The notes under the pieces were generated by a model that searched no databases, was not told the origin of the DNA, and saw nothing but the letters and a program-made list of their open reading frames with translations. This document shows, piece by piece, positions 9,020 through 19,540 of a stretch of DNA of 64,000 nt. Position 1 is the stretch's first letter; the number at the start of each line of letters is the position of its first letter. Origin of the DNA: Sporosarcina aquimarina (lineage in GTDB: Bacteria > Bacillota > Bacilli > Bacillales_A > Planococcaceae); contig NZ_JACLBZ010000014.1 in assembly GCF_019748715.1 (NCBI RefSeq), positions 248,001 through 312,000 of the forward strand, given 5' to 3'. The position numbers and the translations under genes are program-made.

Positions 9020-9667
9020 ATGGAAATGTATAATGCGTCTTATCATGATCAGCAAAGCCGTTCCATAACTGTTTGGGGGGAAGGGGCGGTGAAGGTAACT
9101 CCCGACACCGTTCATATTATTATGATGGTCAATTCGAGAGGAAATGAATTAAATGAAATTCAGCAAGAAAATGCGGATCGGATGAACAATGTCATCAGCT
9201 CATTGGTCGCTATGGGCGTCCCGGAATCCTCTATCCAAACGATCGATTATCAGATTCATCCTGTCTATGATTACGTGGATGGCGTACAAATCTTCAAAGG
9301 TTATGAAGTCGTCAATACAATACGCGTTACAATCAGTGAAATTTCACGTGTAGGTGAAGTGGTGGACACTGCTGTTTCGAATGGTGTGAACCAAATTGGC
9401 TCAATCCAATTTACGATCCAAGATCAAAGCGAATACTATCAAAAAGCTCTTGCGCAGGCACTGCAAGACGCCGAAACAAAGATGGTGACGATCGGTTCTT
9501 CGCTAAAGCTGCCCAATCGACCAATTCCAGTGAAAATTGAAGAACAACATGTTGCACAGCCGGTTGCCTTTCGTGCTGTTACGATGGCGGAAGCAGGGGG
9601 GACGCCGATTGAGTCGGGAACGATTACGGTGAGTGCTAGTTTGAAGGTTAGATATCAAATGGTTTGA
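9020..9667 (+). CDS. SIMPL-domain (DUF541/Omp28-like) protein
   Basis: About 215 aa. Starts with ISITVWGEGAVKVTPDTVHI-like strands and has the SIMPL pattern throughout (RMNNVISSLVAMGVPESSIQTIDYQIHPVYDY, then YEVVNTIRVTI, and a C-terminal AQALQDAETKMVTIGSSL helix). Members adopt a BP26/Omp28 fold and are often secreted, but no signal peptide or membrane segment is visible here, so a cytosolic location is likely. The AAGGAGA ribosome site precedes in-frame GTG 9017, ATG 9020 and ATG 9026; spacing favours 9020 or 9026. Role unknown. Confidence 0.75.
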   Translation: MEMYNASYHDQQSRSITVWGEGAVKVTPDTVHIIMMVNSRGNELNEIQQENADRMNNVISSLVAMGVPESSIQTIDYQIHPVYDYVDGVQIFKGYEVVNTIRVTISEISRVGEVVDTAVSNGVNQIGSIQFTIQDQSEYYQKALAQALQDAETKMVTIGSSLKLPNRPIPVKIEEQHVAQPVAFRAVTMAEAGGTPIESGTITVSASLKVRYQMV

Positions 9668-9813
9668 GAGTAAAAAAACATAGTATTTTGCTTTATTGGT
9701 CTGACAATTTAATTGTTAGATATATCCGTTAATCATTTAATCCGACGACAGCCCCCAACTGGAATCCTAATCTGCCCCTGTGCTATAGTAAAGTTAAAAG
9801 GCAGGTGAATGGA

Positions 9814-10782
9814 TTGCGGAAAAAACCTAAACGAGTAATCCAGAAGGGGAATGTCGTAGTATTCCCAGGCACCTTGGAACGATTGCATAGAGAAGGAAGA
9901 GAAGCGATGGAGCGGGATCTTCATGTCGAAGCCATCGAGCACTTTGAGACGATCCTTGATATTGATCCCGAAGAAACTTCCATTCTTGACTTGCTGGCCA
10001 TTTCGTTATACGAGACGAAGGATTTTGAACGTGCTAAGGAATATGCGCTTCTTGCTATGCAAAATCAATCGGGTGATTACATAGAAATATTGGAATTGTA
10101 TTTATCGATTTCAATTCAACTGCGGCAGTATGAAGAAGTTGAGTTGACGATACAAGGTTTAATGGAAAAACAGATGATTCCACAAGACAGCATAAGGAAA
10201 TTTCAATATTTGCGGGAATTAAATAATCGATTAGCTAATCGTTATATAGAAGATTCTACGCTTGAAGAACCTGCCATGGAGCTTGACGATTTTCTTCAAA
10301 TGACAGCTCATGAACAGCAAGATTTTCTTTTGTCCTTGCAGAATCAACAACTGAAACCGTTTGTGCCTTTGTTGGTTGAACTTGTTCAGTATGAAGACAG
10401 TCTTCCCGTTGTAAAGACCTATGCGCTTCTTTTGCTGCAGCAAAATGGTGTGGAAGAAAGACTATATATAAGGAAGTATCATTTTGAGACAGAGACGATT
10501 CCGACAAGGCTTGTGTCGCCTGAGGATGATTTATTTATCAATGAAGTACAGTTTATTGCGAAATCACGATTTGAAAAAGATCCGACGGCCAGCGAGTTGG
10601 CGATGAATTTAATATTGAAGTACGGTATTATGCTTTATCCCTTTCATTGGGGTCCTTATACAGCAGAAGAAGTGGCAGAGGCATATGTCGCCTACACCAA
10701 ACATTTATTGTATGGAAAAACGGTAGATGAAACTTCCCTGCTCCAATTCATCCGCTCTGTCGATGAAGAAATGGACGGCTGA
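9814..10782 (+). CDS. ysoA: TPR-repeat protein YsoA
   Basis: 322 aa from TTG 9814, which has AGGTGA 6 nt upstream; an in-frame GTG at 9805 overlaps that site. The N-terminal half has tetratricopeptide-like helices (LHVEAIEHFETILDIDPEETSILDLLAISLYETKDFERAKEYALLAMQ). The C-terminal half is a helical domain ending in YPFHWGPYTAEEVAEAYVAYTKHLLYG. Position directly upstream of tig matches B. subtilis ysoA. TPR proteins mediate protein contacts; no catalytic motif is seen. Confidence 0.8.
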   Translation: MRKKPKRVIQKGNVVVFPGTLERLHREGREAMERDLHVEAIEHFETILDIDPEETSILDLLAISLYETKDFERAKEYALLAMQNQSGDYIEILELYLSISIQLRQYEEVELTIQGLMEKQMIPQDSIRKFQYLRELNNRLANRYIEDSTLEEPAMELDDFLQMTAHEQQDFLLSLQNQQLKPFVPLLVELVQYEDSLPVVKTYALLLLQQNGVEERLYIRKYHFETETIPTRLVSPEDDLFINEVQFIAKSRFEKDPTASELAMNLILKYGIMLYPFHWGPYTAEEVAEAYVAYTKHLLYGKTVDETSLLQFIRSVDEEMDG

Positions 10783-10798
10783 TGAGGAAATTTTGTTG

Positions 10799-10826
10799 AA
10801 AGATGATTAGACTATGTTATACTAAA
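10799..10826 (+). promoter_or_regulatory. Sigma-A promoter for tig
   Basis: TTGAAA (10799-10804), 16-nt spacer, TATACT (10821-10826). A second perfect TATAAT lies at 10982-10987 but has only a poor -35. The first promoter would give a 5' leader of about 205 nt. Confidence 0.65.
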
Positions 10827-10839
10827 ATGGTTGTCAACT

Positions 10840-11030
10840 GCTTATCTGTCTCCACTGTAATTTTCGCTAAATAGCATGGCGGGGAACAATCTATTAGTGG
10901 TGTCCAGATAAAGCCTTCGAACGGTGTCACAGAGTTTTTTCAAGTGCTACTGAAAAAGTTTCGGACGCAATCACGCGGAGGTATAATTGATTAAAATAAA
11001 AGAAATAAAAGTTGTGTAAATGATTTGGAG
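10840..11030 (+). promoter_or_regulatory. Long, probably structured tig 5' leader
   Basis: No gene is found in these 190 nt. A TTATCTG segment near 10843 can pair with CAGATAA near 10911, and TTTTTTCA/TGAAAAA near 10935-10957 forms a hairpin with an 8-nt loop. No T-run terminator accompanies them. Confidence 0.35.
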
Positions 11031-11039
11031 GTCAGACAT

Positions 11040-12326
11040 ATGACAGTTAAATGGGAAAAATTAGAAGGCAGTGAAGGGAAACTTACGTTTGAAGTTTCTG
11101 TCGAACGGTTCAACCAAGGAATGGACGAAGCGTTTAAAAAAGTAGTAAAGAAAGTACAAGCACCAGGTTTCCGTAAAGGAAAAATGCCACGTAAGATGTT
11201 TGATAAAATGTATGGTGAAGAAGCACTTTACAACGATGCAATTGATATCGTGCTACCTGAAGCATATTCAAAAGCAGTTGAAGAAGCTGACGTTGAGCCA
11301 ATCGCAGCTCCTGAAATTGATATTGAAAAGCTAGAAAAAGGCGAGCCGGTTATTTTCACAGCAGTTATCGCTTTGAAACCAGAAGTGAAATTGGGTGAAT
11401 ATAAAGGACTTGAAGTGACTCGTCAATCTACTGAAGTTACAGATGAAGAAGTAGACGCTCAACTACAACAAGGCCGCGAAGGACTTGCGGAAATGGTAGT
11501 TAAAGAAGATGGCGCTGCAGAAAACGGCGACACGGCTACAATCGATTTCGAAGGCTTTGCAAATGGTGAAGCGTTTGAAGGCGGAAAATCTGAGAACTAT
11601 GATCTTGAAATCGGATCTGGATCTTTCATTCCAGGATTTGAAGAACAAGTGGTCGGTATGAAAGCAGGAGAAGAAAAAGATATCGAAATCACTTTCCCTG
11701 AAGAGTACCATGCAGCTGAATTAGCTGGACAACCTGCTACATTCAAAGTGAAAGTTCATGAAATCAAAGCGAAAGAAGTTCCTGAGCTTGACGATGAACT
11801 AGCAAAAGAAATCGACGAGAGCGTTTCTTCAGTAGAAGAACTGCGCACGAAGCTTAAAGAAGAAGCAGAAGAAGTGAAAAAGAACGATTCTGAAACTGCG
11901 CTTCGCGACGATCTAGTTGAGCAAGCAGCAAGCAATGCAGAAATGGAAATTCCACAAGCGATGATCGATTCTGAAACAGATCGCATGATGCAAGATTTCG
12001 AACAACGTTTACAAATGCAAGGCATGAATCTTGAGCTTTACTTCCAATTCTCTGGTCAAGACGAGCAAACTCTTCGCGACCAAATGAAAGACGACGCATT
12101 AAGCCGCGTTCGCGTTTCATTGACACTTGAAGCAATTGGTGAAGCAGAAAAAGTGGAAGTAACAGAAGAAGAAGTCAATGCAGAACTTGAAAAAATGTCA
12201 GAGCAATTCGGCATGGAAGTAGAACAAATCAAGGCAACTCTTGGTGGCACTTCTGTACTTGAAAATGACCTTCGTTTCAACAAAACAGTTCAATTGCTTG
12301 TAGACAACGCAAAAATCGTTGACTAA
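11040..12326 (+). CDS. tig: Trigger factor
   Basis: 428 aa from ATG 11040 with TTGGAGG 9 nt upstream. Ribosome-bound chaperone and peptidyl-prolyl isomerase that meets nascent chains at the exit tunnel. The ribosome-binding signature [12 protein letters not shown] is at about residues 43-54. The FKBP-like domain (about 150-245: [41 protein letters not shown]) and the acidic helical C domain follow. Codon use is strongly biased, as for a highly expressed protein. A strong terminator follows, so tig is transcribed separately from clpX. Confidence 0.97.
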   Translation: MTVKWEKLEGSEGKLTFEVSVERFNQGMDEAFKKVVKKVQAPGFRKGKMPRKMFDKMYGEEALYNDAIDIVLPEAYSKAVEEADVEPIAAPEIDIEKLEKGEPVIFTAVIALKPEVKLGEYKGLEVTRQSTEVTDEEVDAQLQQGREGLAEMVVKEDGAAENGDTATIDFEGFANGEAFEGGKSENYDLEIGSGSFIPGFEEQVVGMKAGEEKDIEITFPEEYHAAELAGQPATFKVKVHEIKAKEVPELDDELAKEIDESVSSVEELRTKLKEEAEEVKKNDSETALRDDLVEQAASNAEMEIPQAMIDSETDRMMQDFEQRLQMQGMNLELYFQFSGQDEQTLRDQMKDDALSRVRVSLTLEAIGEAEKVEVTEEEVNAELEKMSEQFGMEVEQIKATLGGTSVLENDLRFNKTVQLLVDNAKIVD

Positions 12327-12341
12327 TCCAGCCATAAAACT

Positions 12342-12374
12342 AAAACAAGGTACGGTTTACCGTGCCTTGTTTTT
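12342..12374 (+). terminator. Terminator after tig
   Basis: AAAACAAGGTACGG-TTTA-CCGTGCCTTGTTTTT stem-loop. Confidence 0.9.
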
Positions 12375-12464
12375 CGTAAATAAAGGTAGGTATGCATAGT
12401 CTGCACAAATATCCATAAGCTATCAAGGAAACCGAATACATATTTGTCTTGGAGTTCTAAATAG

Positions 12465-12493
12465 TTGATTAAGTCATGGTAATCTTGTAGTAT
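12465..12493 (+). promoter_or_regulatory. Sigma-A promoter for clpX
   Basis: TTGATT (12465-12470), 17-nt spacer, TAGTAT (12488-12493). Confidence 0.55.
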
Positions 12494-12518
12494 ATTCACT
12501 TGAATAGGGGTGAGCATA

Positions 12519-13787
12519 ATGTTCAAATTTAATGATGAAAACGATAACCTAAGCTGTTCTTTTTGCGGTAAATCACAAGATCAAGTCCGTAAATTAGTGG
12601 CAGGTCAAGGTGTTTATATTTGTGATGAATGCGTTGAACTTTGTGCGGAAATCGTGGAAGAGGAAGTTGGTCTTGAAGAAGACTTCGAACTGAAAGACGT
12701 TCCAAAACCAAGAGAGATCCAAAGCATTCTCGATGAATATATCATCGGGCAAGATCGCGCAAAGAAATCACTCGCTGTAGCTGTATACAATCACTACAAA
12801 CGTGTAAATTCAGGAAGTAAAATCGATGATGTCGAACTGGCAAAATCGAATATTGTATTAATCGGACCAACGGGTAGCGGTAAAACGTTACTTGCTCAAA
12901 CATTGGCTCGAATCTTGGACGTTCCATTCGCGATTGCGGATGCGACTTCTCTGACAGAAGCAGGTTATGTTGGTGAAGACGTAGAGAATATCCTTTTGAA
13001 ATTGATTCAAGCGGCGGACTTCGATATTGAAAAAGCTGAAAAAGGAATTATTTATATCGATGAAATCGATAAAGTAGCTCGTAAGTCTGAGAATGCTTCC
13101 ATCACACGTGATGTATCGGGTGAAGGTGTTCAACAAGCATTGCTGAAAATCTTGGAAGGAACTGTCGCGAGCGTGCCACCACAAGGCGGACGTAAGCATC
13201 CACACCAAGAGTTCCTACAAATCGATACGACGAATATTCTGTTCGTAGTCGGCGGTGCGTTTGACGGCATTGAAGATATCGTCAAGCGTAGAATTGGACG
13301 TAAAGTCATTGGCTTTGGTTCCAACCCGAACAAAGAAATTAGTGAAGATGAGAGCTTGTTGTCTAGATTGATTCCAGAAGACTTGCAGCAATACGGCTTA
13401 ATTCCGGAATTCATCGGTCGTTTGCCTGTTATCGCTACATTGGACGCACTGGATGTAGACACGCTCTATCAAATCCTCACTGTTCCAAAAAATGCAATCG
13501 TCAAACAATACCAAAAGATGGTAGAACTTGATGAAGTAGAGCTTCGTTTCGAAGAAGAAGCTTTACGTGAGATCGCGAAAGAAGCCATTGCACGTAAAAC
13601 AGGTGCTCGTGGATTGCGTTCGATTATCGAGAATATCATGCTCGATGTCATGTATGAGTTGCCTTCACTTGATGAAGTGAAGGAATGTCTCATTACAAAG
13701 GATTCCGTCCTAGGAAAAGCTTCTCCAATTTTATATAAAGCTGATGGAACCGTATTTGACATCGATCAAGAAAAAAATACGGCATAA
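12519..13787 (+). CDS. clpX: ATP-dependent Clp protease ATP-binding subunit ClpX
   Basis: 422 aa from ATG 12519 (AGGGGTGAG upstream). AAA+ unfoldase that feeds substrates to ClpP. N-terminal zinc-binding domain has Cys13/16/35/38; Walker A GPTGSGKT is at 116-123, Walker [10 protein letters not shown] follows, and the IGF loop (VIGFG) that docks on ClpP is present. The C-terminal sensor-2 motif is [10 protein letters not shown]. Gene order tig-clpX is conserved in Firmicutes; a terminator separates it from lon. Confidence 0.98.
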   Translation: MFKFNDENDNLSCSFCGKSQDQVRKLVAGQGVYICDECVELCAEIVEEEVGLEEDFELKDVPKPREIQSILDEYIIGQDRAKKSLAVAVYNHYKRVNSGSKIDDVELAKSNIVLIGPTGSGKTLLAQTLARILDVPFAIADATSLTEAGYVGEDVENILLKLIQAADFDIEKAEKGIIYIDEIDKVARKSENASITRDVSGEGVQQALLKILEGTVASVPPQGGRKHPHQEFLQIDTTNILFVVGGAFDGIEDIVKRRIGRKVIGFGSNPNKEISEDESLLSRLIPEDLQQYGLIPEFIGRLPVIATLDALDVDTLYQILTVPKNAIVKQYQKMVELDEVELRFEEEALREIAKEAIARKTGARGLRSIIENIMLDVMYELPSLDEVKECLITKDSVLGKASPILYKADGTVFDIDQEKNTA

Positions 13788-13801
13788 CGCCGATATTGGC
13801 A

Positions 13802-13852
13802 AAAAGCCGGCTCAACCTATGCGTTTTCACGCTAGGTAGTCGGCTTTTTCTT
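13802..13852 (+). terminator. Terminator after clpX
   Basis: AAAAAGCCG ... CGGCTTTTT stem with an inner CCTA-GCG/CGC-TAGG arm and a T run. Confidence 0.85.
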
Positions 13853-13912
13853 ACATATGATTTTGCAGTTTATCTTTCTTACATATACATAACTTAATGG
13901 AGGTGGCTTGTA

Positions 13913-16234
13913 ATGCCGAGTAATCAAAAGAAGAACATCCCTTTATTGCCACTTCGCGGAGTGATCGTTTATCCAACGATGCTTTTACATATCGATGTAG
14001 GCAGAGAGCGTTCGGTTTTTGCGATCGAACACGCTTTAGCTAATGATCATCAAGTTTTTCTTGCAACACAGATGGACTTAGGACTGGAAAACCCTGAAAA
14101 AGAAGACTTACACAGATTAGGTACGCTTGCGACCATCAAATCAATGACTCAATTACCGAACGGTACATATCGGGTGTTAATCGAAGGGGTGCAGCGCGCA
14201 CACTGGTCTGCTTATCAAGAAGCCGATCTTTATCCCGTCGTAAATGTTCAAGGCTATGAAGAAGAGCAAGAGAAAGACGCTGAAACCGAAGCCCTTATGC
14301 GGACTTTGATTGCACAGTTCAAGCGCTATGCTAAAAATAGCAATCGGATTTCCGATGAGACAGTGGAAACAGTGGAAGGGATTCAAGAAGCAGGAAGATT
14401 AGCAGATATGATCGCCTCGAACCTTCCTTTGAAGTTGTCTGCCAAGCAAGAAGTACTTGAAATGACAGATGTCCAAGATCGTTTGGAATGGCTAATTAGC
14501 AGGATGTACAACGAACAGGAAATCATGGAGCTGGAACGCAAAATAAACGAGCGAGTAAAAGAAGCGATGGAGCGGACACAAAAAGAGTTCTATTTGCGTG
14601 AACAGCTTAGAGCAATTCAAACAGAACTTGGGGATAAAGACGGCAAAGGCATCGAAATCGCGGAGCTCAGGCAGAAGATTAAAGAGGCCGATATGCCGGA
14701 AGGAGTCCTAGAAGCGGCAGAACGAGAACTGGATCGGTATGAAAAGATTCCTTCGGTTTCCGCGGAAAGTGGCATTATTCGCAATTACCTCGATTGGCTG
14801 ATCGCGCTGCCATGGTCTCATGCGACGGTGGACCAGCTTGATTTGGCTAAATCAGAAGCTATATTGAATAGAGACCATGAAGGTTTAGAAAATGTCAAAG
14901 AACGTATATTGGAATATTTAGCAGTGCGACAAATGACCAATTCGCTGCGCGGACCGATTCTTTGTCTCGACGGTCCTCCTGGTGTAGGGAAAACGTCATT
15001 GGCTCGTTCGATTGCAGAGTCCCTTGGCCGAAAATTTGTCCGTTTATCGCTCGGCGGTGTCCGGGACGAGTCTGAAATTCGGGGTCACCGCAGAACGTAT
15101 GTCGGTGCGATGCCAGGCAGAATCATTCAAGGTATGAAGAAAGCAGAAACGATCAACCCCGTCTTTTTATTGGATGAGATCGATAAAATGTCGAATGATT
15201 TTCGTGGAGATCCTTCATCCGCAATGCTTGAAGTACTCGATCCAGAACAAAATAGTACGTTCAGCGATCATTATATCGAAGAACCATATGATTTATCGAA
15301 TGTCTTATTCATTGCGACGTCAAATGATTTAGGTGCGATTCCAGGACCTTTACGCGACCGCATGGAAGTCATTTCGATTCCTGGTTATACAGAACAAGAA
15401 AAACAATCAATTGCTGTAAATTATTTGATTCCAAAACAATTGAAAGAACATGGACTGACGAAATCTCAGGTCCGTTTCCAAAGTCAGGCGATTTTAGAGC
15501 TTGTGCGCTATTATACACGAGAAGCCGGCGTTCGTTCATTGGAGCGGAAAATCGCGAGCATCTGCCGTAAAGCCGCTCGTCAAATACTTGCAGGTGACAA
15601 GAAAAGCTTGACAATCAGCCCAAAAACATTACAAGTCTTACTAGGGAAAAAACTATTTCGGTTTGGACAGGCGGAAACAGTCAATCAGGTTGGTATGGCT
15701 ACGGGCCTTGCTTATACTACTGTCGGGGGCGATACTCTTCAAATTGAAGTTTCATTATCACCCGGAAAAGGTAAGCTATTGTTAACTGGGAAGCTTGGCG
15801 ATGTCATGAAAGAGTCTGCTCAAACAGCGTTGTCCTATGTCCGTTCAAAAGCAGTCGATTTCGCGATTGATCCCGAGTTCCATGAAAAATGGGATATTCA
15901 TATTCACGTCCCTGAAGGTGCTACGCCGAAAGACGGCCCTTCGGCTGGAATTACGATTGTGACAGCTTTAGTCTCCGCTTTGACAGAACATCCTGTTCGC
16001 CGTGAAGTCGGCATGACGGGAGAAGTGACTTTGCGCGGACGTGTACTGCCTATCGGTGGGCTGAAGGAAAAATCGTTAAGTGCCCATCGCGCTGGTTTGC
16101 GAACAATTATTATACCGAAAGACAATGAACGCGATCTTGATGATATACCAGAAAGTGTACGTGAAGAATTAACATTTAAACTCGTGTCGGATGCTCAGGA
16201 AGTACTCGATATCGCTTTGGAGGAAAAGAAATGA
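13913..16234 (+). CDS. lonA: ATP-dependent protease Lon
   Basis: 773 aa, ATG 13913 after GGAGG. Cytosolic AAA+ serine protease for misfolded and regulatory proteins. Substrate-binding N domain (1-200), coiled coil, Walker A GPPGVGKT (354-361), and C-terminal protease domain with the Ser-Lys dyad: Ser677 in PKDGPSAG and Lys718 in GGLKEK. In B. subtilis lonB lies between clpX and lonA; here that slot holds only the clpX terminator and the lon upstream region. Overlaps engB by 4 nt (ATGA), implying translational coupling. Confidence 0.97.
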   Translation: MPSNQKKNIPLLPLRGVIVYPTMLLHIDVGRERSVFAIEHALANDHQVFLATQMDLGLENPEKEDLHRLGTLATIKSMTQLPNGTYRVLIEGVQRAHWSAYQEADLYPVVNVQGYEEEQEKDAETEALMRTLIAQFKRYAKNSNRISDETVETVEGIQEAGRLADMIASNLPLKLSAKQEVLEMTDVQDRLEWLISRMYNEQEIMELERKINERVKEAMERTQKEFYLREQLRAIQTELGDKDGKGIEIAELRQKIKEADMPEGVLEAAERELDRYEKIPSVSAESGIIRNYLDWLIALPWSHATVDQLDLAKSEAILNRDHEGLENVKERILEYLAVRQMTNSLRGPILCLDGPPGVGKTSLARSIAESLGRKFVRLSLGGVRDESEIRGHRRTYVGAMPGRIIQGMKKAETINPVFLLDEIDKMSNDFRGDPSSAMLEVLDPEQNSTFSDHYIEEPYDLSNVLFIATSNDLGAIPGPLRDRMEVISIPGYTEQEKQSIAVNYLIPKQLKEHGLTKSQVRFQSQAILELVRYYTREAGVRSLERKIASICRKAARQILAGDKKSLTISPKTLQVLLGKKLFRFGQAETVNQVGMATGLAYTTVGGDTLQIEVSLSPGKGKLLLTGKLGDVMKESAQTALSYVRSKAVDFAIDPEFHEKWDIHIHVPEGATPKDGPSAGITIVTALVSALTEHPVRREVGMTGEVTLRGRVLPIGGLKEKSLSAHRAGLRTIIIPKDNERDLDDIPESVREELTFKLVSDAQEVLDIALEEKK

Positions 16235-16812
16235 AAGTCCATAATGTCGAAATGATCATGAGTGCGGTGAAACCTGAACAATACCCTACGGAAGGCTATC
16301 CGGAATTTGCTTTAGCAGGCCGGTCAAATGTAGGTAAATCTTCGTTTATCAATAAGATGATCGGACGTAAAAGCTTAGCCCGGACTTCATCAAAGCCAGG
16401 GAAGACCCAAACTCTGAATTTTTATAAAATCGAAGAGCAATTATTTTTCGTCGATGTTCCTGGTTACGGTTACGCAAAAGTTTCTAAAACGGAACGAGAA
16501 GCATGGGGGAAGATGATTGAGCGCTATATTACAGCGCGTGAAGAATTGCGTGCGGTTTTGCTCATTGTCGATTTGCGTCACCCGCCCACTGAAGACGACT
16601 GCATGATGTATGACTTTTTGGCACATTATAATGTACCGACCATCGTAGTGGCGACGAAGGCAGATAAAATTCCAAAAGGTAAGTGGGAAAAGCATAAAAA
16701 GGTCGTACGTACAACGTTGAATATGGAGAAGCATCATCCACTATTATTGTTTTCATCCGAAAAGGGGATGGGAATTGAAGAAGCGTGGCGCGAAATTGAA
16801 AGTCGGATGTGA
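16231..16812 (+). CDS. engB: Ribosome biogenesis GTP-binding protein EngB/YsxC
   Basis: 193 aa. Essential GTPase for late 50S subunit assembly. The G motifs are all visible: G1 GRSNVGKSS (about 29-37), switch region [13 protein letters not shown]3 [11 protein letters not shown]4 [10 protein letters not shown], and a G5-like LFSSEKGMG. Length is standard. The start codon overlaps the lon stop, so expression follows lon. Confidence 0.96.
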   Translation: MKVHNVEMIMSAVKPEQYPTEGYPEFALAGRSNVGKSSFINKMIGRKSLARTSSKPGKTQTLNFYKIEEQLFFVDVPGYGYAKVSKTEREAWGKMIERYITAREELRAVLLIVDLRHPPTEDDCMMYDFLAHYNVPTIVVATKADKIPKGKWEKHKKVVRTTLNMEKHHPLLLFSSEKGMGIEEAWREIESRM

Positions 16813-16898
16813 AAATAAGCGATTTTAACTGAACACTGCTAAAATTTGACGTCAAATGTTGTTCACAAATCGCATTCCGACCAGAACACTATATATGT

Positions 16899-16940
16899 TA
16901 TAATGTAGTTACGAAAAGATCTCGAAAGGTGTGAGCACCT
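16899..16940 (+). promoter_or_regulatory. hemA promoter and ribosome-site hairpin
   Basis: Extended -10 TGT-TATAAT (-10 at 16899-16904) with weak -35. About 20 nt downstream, AGGTG (16927-16931) pairs with CACCT (16936-16940) around TGAG, placing the Shine-Dalgarno of hemA in a small hairpin that ends directly before the ATG. Confidence 0.5.
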
Positions 16941-16941
16941 A

Positions 16942-18318
16942 ATGCATACAGTTGTCGTCGGTGTTAATCACCGAACTGCCCCTGTCGAAATTAGGGAAAA
17001 ATTATCATTCGTTGAAGCTGAACTGCCGCAAGCGATGCAAACATTGCAACAGCAAAAAAGCATCTTGGAAAACATCATTATTTCCACTTGTAACCGTACA
17101 GAAATCTATGCGGTTGTAGATCAGCTTCATACTGGACGATATTATATAAAACGGTTCCTCGCTGATTGGTTTTCAATTCCGATTGAGGAATTCTCAAGCC
17201 ACTTAATCATCTTTGAAGAAGATGGCGCGGTAGAACATTTATTGCGTGTTGCAGCAGGTATTGACTCCATGGTACTCGGCGAAACACAAATTTTAGGGCA
17301 AGTTCGAAGCAGTTTTCTTTCTGCACAGGAAATCGGTACTACCGGAACGATCTTTAATGAATTATTCAAACAAGCTCTAACAACTGCGAAAAAAGCCCAT
17401 TCTGAAACAGCAATCGGCGAAAATGCTGTTTCGGTCTCTTACGCTGCTGTGGAACTTGGAAAGAAAATTTTTGGTTCACTGAAAAATAAACATATTGCAA
17501 TTCTGGGTGCAGGTAAGATGGGCGAATTGGCTGTCAAGAACTTGCAGGGCAGCGGTGTCGGGAAGATCACAGTGATCAACCGTACATTCTCAAAAGCAGA
17601 ATTATTAGCTGCCAAGTTCGATGGAGAAGCGAAGTCCATGCAGGAGTTACAATGTTTATTATTGGAAGCTGATATTCTGATCAGCTCCACAGGCTCGACC
17701 GATTATGTAATTGATTATGAGTTGATGGAGTTCGTTGAGAAATTACGTAAGGGAAAACCGTTATTCTTGGTGGATATCGCAGTTCCACGTGACTTGGATC
17801 CGAAAATAGGCGATTTAGCGAATATGTTCTTATATGATATTGACGACCTGCAAGGAATCGTGGAAGCAAATCTCGCAGAACGTAAGCGTGCTGCAGATGA
17901 AATTGGCATCATGATCGAAAGAGAAGTCGTCTTATTTAAAGAATGGCTTTTGACTCTCGGCGTAGTTCCAATGATTTCAGCATTGCGTAAAAAAGCAAGC
18001 CGCATCCAAAGTGAAACGATGCAAAGTATTGAAAATAAAATGCCTGATTTAACAGAACGTGAAAAGAAAGTGCTGAACAAGCATACAAAATCCATCATCA
18101 ACCAACTTCTGAAAGAACCGATCTTACAGGCAAAGGAACTTTCTATAGATAAAAAAGCTGAAGAGAAACTGGCTTTATTTGAGCAGATCTTCGGAATTTC
18201 AGATGATGTCGTGGCAGAAAAAGAACAACAGGCTATTCAAGCGAAAGAACGCCTGCAAAAACGTGCAAACGAGAAAAATAACACAATCGACTCAACCAAA
18301 TTGAATTATTTGTACTAA
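16942..18318 (+). CDS. hemA: Glutamyl-tRNA reductase
   Basis: 458 aa. First committed step of C5 haem synthesis: Glu-tRNA to glutamate-1-semialdehyde with NADPH. N-terminal [18 protein letters not shown], catalytic Cys50 in STCNRTEIY, substrate motif [15 protein letters not shown] fold [13 protein letters not shown] (about 190), and a C-terminal dimerisation helix. It heads the hemAXCDBL operon, although the gap after it contains a weak terminator and an inserted repeat. HemX and haem control HemA level in B. subtilis. Confidence 0.97.
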   Translation: MHTVVVGVNHRTAPVEIREKLSFVEAELPQAMQTLQQQKSILENIIISTCNRTEIYAVVDQLHTGRYYIKRFLADWFSIPIEEFSSHLIIFEEDGAVEHLLRVAAGIDSMVLGETQILGQVRSSFLSAQEIGTTGTIFNELFKQALTTAKKAHSETAIGENAVSVSYAAVELGKKIFGSLKNKHIAILGAGKMGELAVKNLQGSGVGKITVINRTFSKAELLAAKFDGEAKSMQELQCLLLEADILISSTGSTDYVIDYELMEFVEKLRKGKPLFLVDIAVPRDLDPKIGDLANMFLYDIDDLQGIVEANLAERKRAADEIGIMIEREVVLFKEWLLTLGVVPMISALRKKASRIQSETMQSIENKMPDLTEREKKVLNKHTKSIINQLLKEPILQAKELSIDKKAEEKLALFEQIFGISDDVVAEKEQQAIQAKERLQKRANEKNNTIDSTKLNYLY

Positions 18319-18324
18319 TACACT

Positions 18325-18375
18325 GGTGGTTCTGTATCTAGCTCTTTCACAAGAACGATACAGGCCGCTTTTTTT
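18325..18375 (+). terminator. Weak terminator-like hairpin after hemA
   Basis: CTGTATC pairs with GATACAG; GCCGC then a seven-T run follow. The stem is not directly adjacent to the T run, so termination may be partial, letting hemX onward be read. Confidence 0.4.
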
Positions 18376-18430
18376 ATGGTGAGTATGAAATATTTTTAAA
18401 TTTGGTTGTGTGTTTTATGTGAACATAATA

Positions 18431-18559
18431 GTTGATTGGAGTGGAAGGCGGCGACTCCAGCGGGATTAGCGGGACAGGTGAGACCCCACAGGGAGCTCAG
18501 CGACCGAGGAGGCTCACCGCCCGCCCCGCGGAAAGCGTCCGCCTGCAACAGAAATCAAC
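18431..18559. repeat. 129-bp structured intergenic repeat
   Basis: Begins GTTGATTGGAGTGGAAGG and ends CCTGCAACAGAAATCAAC; the termini pair as GTTGATT/AATCAAC, and the GC-rich core contains several inner complementary stretches (GGTGAGACC, GAGGAGGCTCACCG, CGGAAAGCGTCCGCC). Much more GC-rich than its flanks. From memory, near-identical elements are scattered in intergenic regions of many Bacillaceae. An open frame that crosses it is not a gene. Confidence 0.75.
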
Positions 18560-18694
18560 GGTGCTTGGAAGCAATGTAGATTTAATTGTATGGATGCAAT
18601 CATTTGCAGGAATACCCTCTCATTTGAGAGAATGAAGGTAGAATACTTCTGAATACAAAAGAGAGGTCTTCGCTTGAAAGGCAGAGAATAGCAT

Positions 18695-19525
18695 ATGGTG
18701 GATTTGACTATGGCAAGACTTCAGGAATTCATGATCGTCCTATATGCCCTTGGTCTTGTCTTTTATTTAATTGACTACTTTAAAAAGCAAAAAACTTTGC
18801 AACAAATTGCCTTCTGGCTGATTGTTACGGTGTGGGTGACACAAACCGCGATTCTGCTGCTGTATATTATCGAGATGAAACGGTTTCCGGTACTCTCACT
18901 AGTCGAAGGAATTTATTTTTACGTCTGGCTATTGGTAACCCTGTCGATAGTATTTCAATTGATTTACAAAGTGAATTTTATGGTCTTTTTTACAAACATC
19001 ATCGGATTTATTTTCTTAATGATTCACGTGTTTTCCAACTTGAAATATACGGCGTCTACAGTCGGTGATTCGCTCATTTCGGAAGTATTATTCATTCATA
19101 TTACGACAGCGATCCTCTCGTATGCCGTGTTTGCATTAGCTTTTGTTTTTGCGGTATTGTATTTGATTGTCTATAAAGTATTGAAGAAGAAAAAGTGGTC
19201 GAAGCAATTTTCCAATCTTCCGAATCTGCATCAAACGATGATGGGGATGAAGATGTCGATTTACACAGGGATTCCGATTTTGTTCGTCAGTCTAATCTTT
19301 GGAGTGCAATGGGCATATGTGGCGCTTGTAGATTGGTCGATTTGGGATGTGAAGATCATGGGCTCGTTTGCAGTGCTCTTGATCTATACAGGGGTAATGT
19401 ATTTCCAACACAAAGGTAAGCTTCAATCGATGGAATTTGCCTGGATGACAGTTTTTGCATTTCTCTTAACGGTTGTAAATTTCTTTTTGGGCAGTACATT
19501 GTCTGAGTTTCATTTATGGATATAA
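18695..19525 (+). CDS. hemX: Membrane protein HemX (CcsA/ResC-like fold)
   Basis: 276 aa with about eight hydrophobic segments, starting FMIVLYALGLVFYLIDYFKKQ. It belongs to the cytochrome c assembly/HemX family; the histidine and tryptophan context (VFSNLKYTASTVGD, GVQWAYVALVDWSIWD) fits. In B. subtilis HemX lowers HemA protein abundance. An in-frame ATG at 18710, preceded by GGTGG at 8 nt, may be the real start. Located between hemA and hemC as in Bacillus. Confidence 0.88.
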   Translation: MVDLTMARLQEFMIVLYALGLVFYLIDYFKKQKTLQQIAFWLIVTVWVTQTAILLLYIIEMKRFPVLSLVEGIYFYVWLLVTLSIVFQLIYKVNFMVFFTNIIGFIFLMIHVFSNLKYTASTVGDSLISEVLFIHITTAILSYAVFALAFVFAVLYLIVYKVLKKKKWSKQFSNLPNLHQTMMGMKMSIYTGIPILFVSLIFGVQWAYVALVDWSIWDVKIMGSFAVLLIYTGVMYFQHKGKLQSMEFAWMTVFAFLLTVVNFFLGSTLSEFHLWI

Positions 19526-19540
19526 GGAAGGAAGAGTGTT

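Noticed and set aside
18432..18635. 67-codon open frame at 18432
   Set aside because: It lies inside the GC-rich structured repeat, has no ribosome site, and its composition reflects the repeat rather than protein coding.
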